Of a stretch of DNA of 64,000 nt, positions 63,237 through 64,000 are shown one piece after another; position 1 is the first letter of the stretch; each line of letters begins with the position of its first letter. Under the pieces are notes generated by a model. That model searched no databases, was not told the origin of the DNA, and saw nothing but the letters and a program-made list of their open reading frames with translations. A program made the translations under genes and the position numbers. Source of the DNA: Salipaludibacillus neizhouensis (GTDB taxonomy: Bacteria > Bacillota > Bacilli > Bacillales > Salisediminibacteriaceae); NCBI RefSeq assembly GCF_002886185.1, contig NZ_NJAW01000037.1:24528-88527 (forward strand), written 5' to 3'.

Positions 63237-63339
63237 CCCATCACCCCTCCAGTATCTAATTATTAGTATAATAGTTTTCCTTTAAAAAAGTAACTATTTC
63301 TAAGTAAATTTATCGGAATTAAAATTAATACTTCCTTAT

Positions 63340-63384
63340 TTATAATCATTATTACTTGATTGTTATTATAAAAAGTTATACAAT
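63340..63384 (+). promoter_or_regulatory. dps promoter with PerR-like box
   Basis: Promoter TTGATT, 17 bp, TACAAT (63356-63384). Directly upstream is TTATAATCATTATTA (63340-63354), one mismatch from the PerR consensus TTATAATnATTATAA. Confidence 0.75.
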
Positions 63385-63431
63385 ATGAATATGAGTTCGA
63401 TAAAACTAATATATTCTAGGAGTGCTAAAAC

Positions 63432-63875
63432 ATGAGTAACCAACAATTAATTAATAAAATGAACCATCAACTTTCTAACTGGAACGTATTAAACACGAAA
63501 CTTCACCATTACCACTGGTATGTTTCGGGTCCTAGTTTCTTCACACTACACGAAAAGTTCGAAGGATTTTACAATGAAGCAGCCACAAACATTGATGACA
63601 TTGCTGAACGTATTCTTACAATAGGAGGAAAGCCAGTTGCTACTCTTAAAGAGTACCTCGATGATTCTTCCATTAAAGAGGCCTCTGGGAATGAAGATGC
63701 CAACGAGATGGTAGCTGAGCTATCTAAGGATTTTGCTTTAATTAGTGAAGAATCTTACGTACTCGTTCAAGCAGCTGGAGAAGTAGACGATGAAGCTACT
63801 GCTGATATGTTTATCGCCTTGAAGTCGTCTATCGAACAACACGTGTGGATGCTAAATGCATTCTTAGGTAAATAA
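63432..63875 (+). CDS. dps: Dps-family ferritin-like DNA-protection protein
   Basis: 147 residues: LHHYHWYVSGPSFFTLHEKF and EGFYNEAATNIDDIAERI carry the inter-subunit ferroxidase His, Asp and Glu ligands. It forms dodecamers that oxidise Fe2+ with H2O2; B. subtilis MrgA is the PerR-controlled counterpart. The ATG at 63432 follows AGGAG. Confidence 0.94.
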   Translation: MSNQQLINKMNHQLSNWNVLNTKLHHYHWYVSGPSFFTLHEKFEGFYNEAATNIDDIAERILTIGGKPVATLKEYLDDSSIKEASGNEDANEMVAELSKDFALISEESYVLVQAAGEVDDEATADMFIALKSSIEQHVWMLNAFLGK

Positions 63876-63919
63876 AATAAATAACAGACATTTAAAAGAC
63901 TGGCTTGATCCTTCAAGGG

Positions 63920-64000
63920 TGGCTACCCCCAAAAGTTAGAGTTTTTTTATGCAGCTGATTGGCTGGATTGAGTTCGGTATTCTACTGGACTCAATCCGGC
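63920..64000 (-). mobile_element. End of an IS3-like insertion sequence (continues beyond window)
   Basis: The terminal sequence TGGCTACCCCCAAAAGTTAG resembles IS3-family inverted repeats. The transposase reads inward from it. Confidence 0.65.
63947..64000 (-). CDS. IS3-family transposase, C-terminal end only
   Basis: The last 17 codons and stop are visible: AGLSPVEYRTQ followed by a short tail. The phrase SPVEYRTQ closes many IS150-like OrfB/integrase proteins. Everything upstream is outside the window. Confidence 0.7.
   Translation of the reverse strand, partial: AGLSPVEYRTQSSQSAA

Overview
This window looks like a chromosome segment of a moderately halophilic or alkaliphilic Bacillaceae bacterium. 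The gene order acpS-nnr-ydcC-alr-ndoAI-ndoA-rsbR-S-T-U-V-W-sigB-rsbX ... tex-cmpA-sprT-tRNAs-rrn follows the well-known Bacillus subtilis ydc/sigB neighbourhood. CmpA, RocR, SigX/RsiX and EndoA are typical of endospore-forming bacilli. Two osmolyte uptake systems (an OpuA-type ABC transporter and a BCCT carrier) and very acidic extracellular lipoproteins point to a salty habitat. Genus assignment is inference. LAYOUT. 1-2.0 kb: end of a Cys/Met-metabolism PLP enzyme and a chemoreceptor. 2.4-14.1 kb: two nearly identical rRNA operons (16S-23S-5S, both on the minus strand, 6383 bp apart, no tRNA in the spacers), each with its own promoter and terminator. 14.2-15.7 kb: an 11-gene tRNA operon on the minus strand with tandem promoters. 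15.7-19.1 kb: sprT, cmpA and tex. 19.3-24.2 kb: the complete eight-gene general-stress module rsbRSTUVW-sigB-rsbX, with an internal sigma-B promoter before rsbV. 24.4-30.7 kb: the ndoAI/ndoA toxin-antitoxin pair, alanine racemase, a YdcC-type lipoprotein, NAD(P)HX repair, holo-ACP synthase and a rhomboid protease. 31-33.3 kb: a ba3-type cytochrome oxidase operon whose subunit I frame is cut by an in-frame TAA. 33.6-35 kb: the Mg2+ channel MgtE. 35.5-41 kb: a proline/arginine catabolic operon (rocA-rocD-putB) with a consensus sigma-54 promoter, divergent from a RocR-like activator. 41.3-43.2 kb: sigX-rsiX. 43.5-47.5 kb: a GbsR-type regulator and opuAABC. 47.6-54.9 kb: envelope proteins of unclear function, the cadCA metal-efflux operon and csaA. 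55-57 kb: a BCCT transporter with a repetitive octapeptide tail. 57-60.6 kb: paired CrcB fluoride channels and nagAB with a NagR-type site. 60.9-62.8 kb: a SulP transporter plus a universal stress protein. 63.4 kb: dps behind a PerR-like box. The window ends inside an IS3-like insertion sequence. HOW IT FITS TOGETHER. Most of the window concerns stress and envelope homeostasis: the sigma-B partner-switching cascade, the ECF factor SigX, osmolyte uptake, metal and fluoride export, and oxidative-stress protection. It also carries nitrogen and amino-sugar catabolism and core housekeeping. The most unusual content is intergenic. One repeat of about 150 bp (called R here) occurs in three full copies and one partial copy. 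Two related families of imperfect-palindrome repeats (A and B) account for almost all of the long non-coding gaps. I found no CRISPR array, prophage or obvious defence island.
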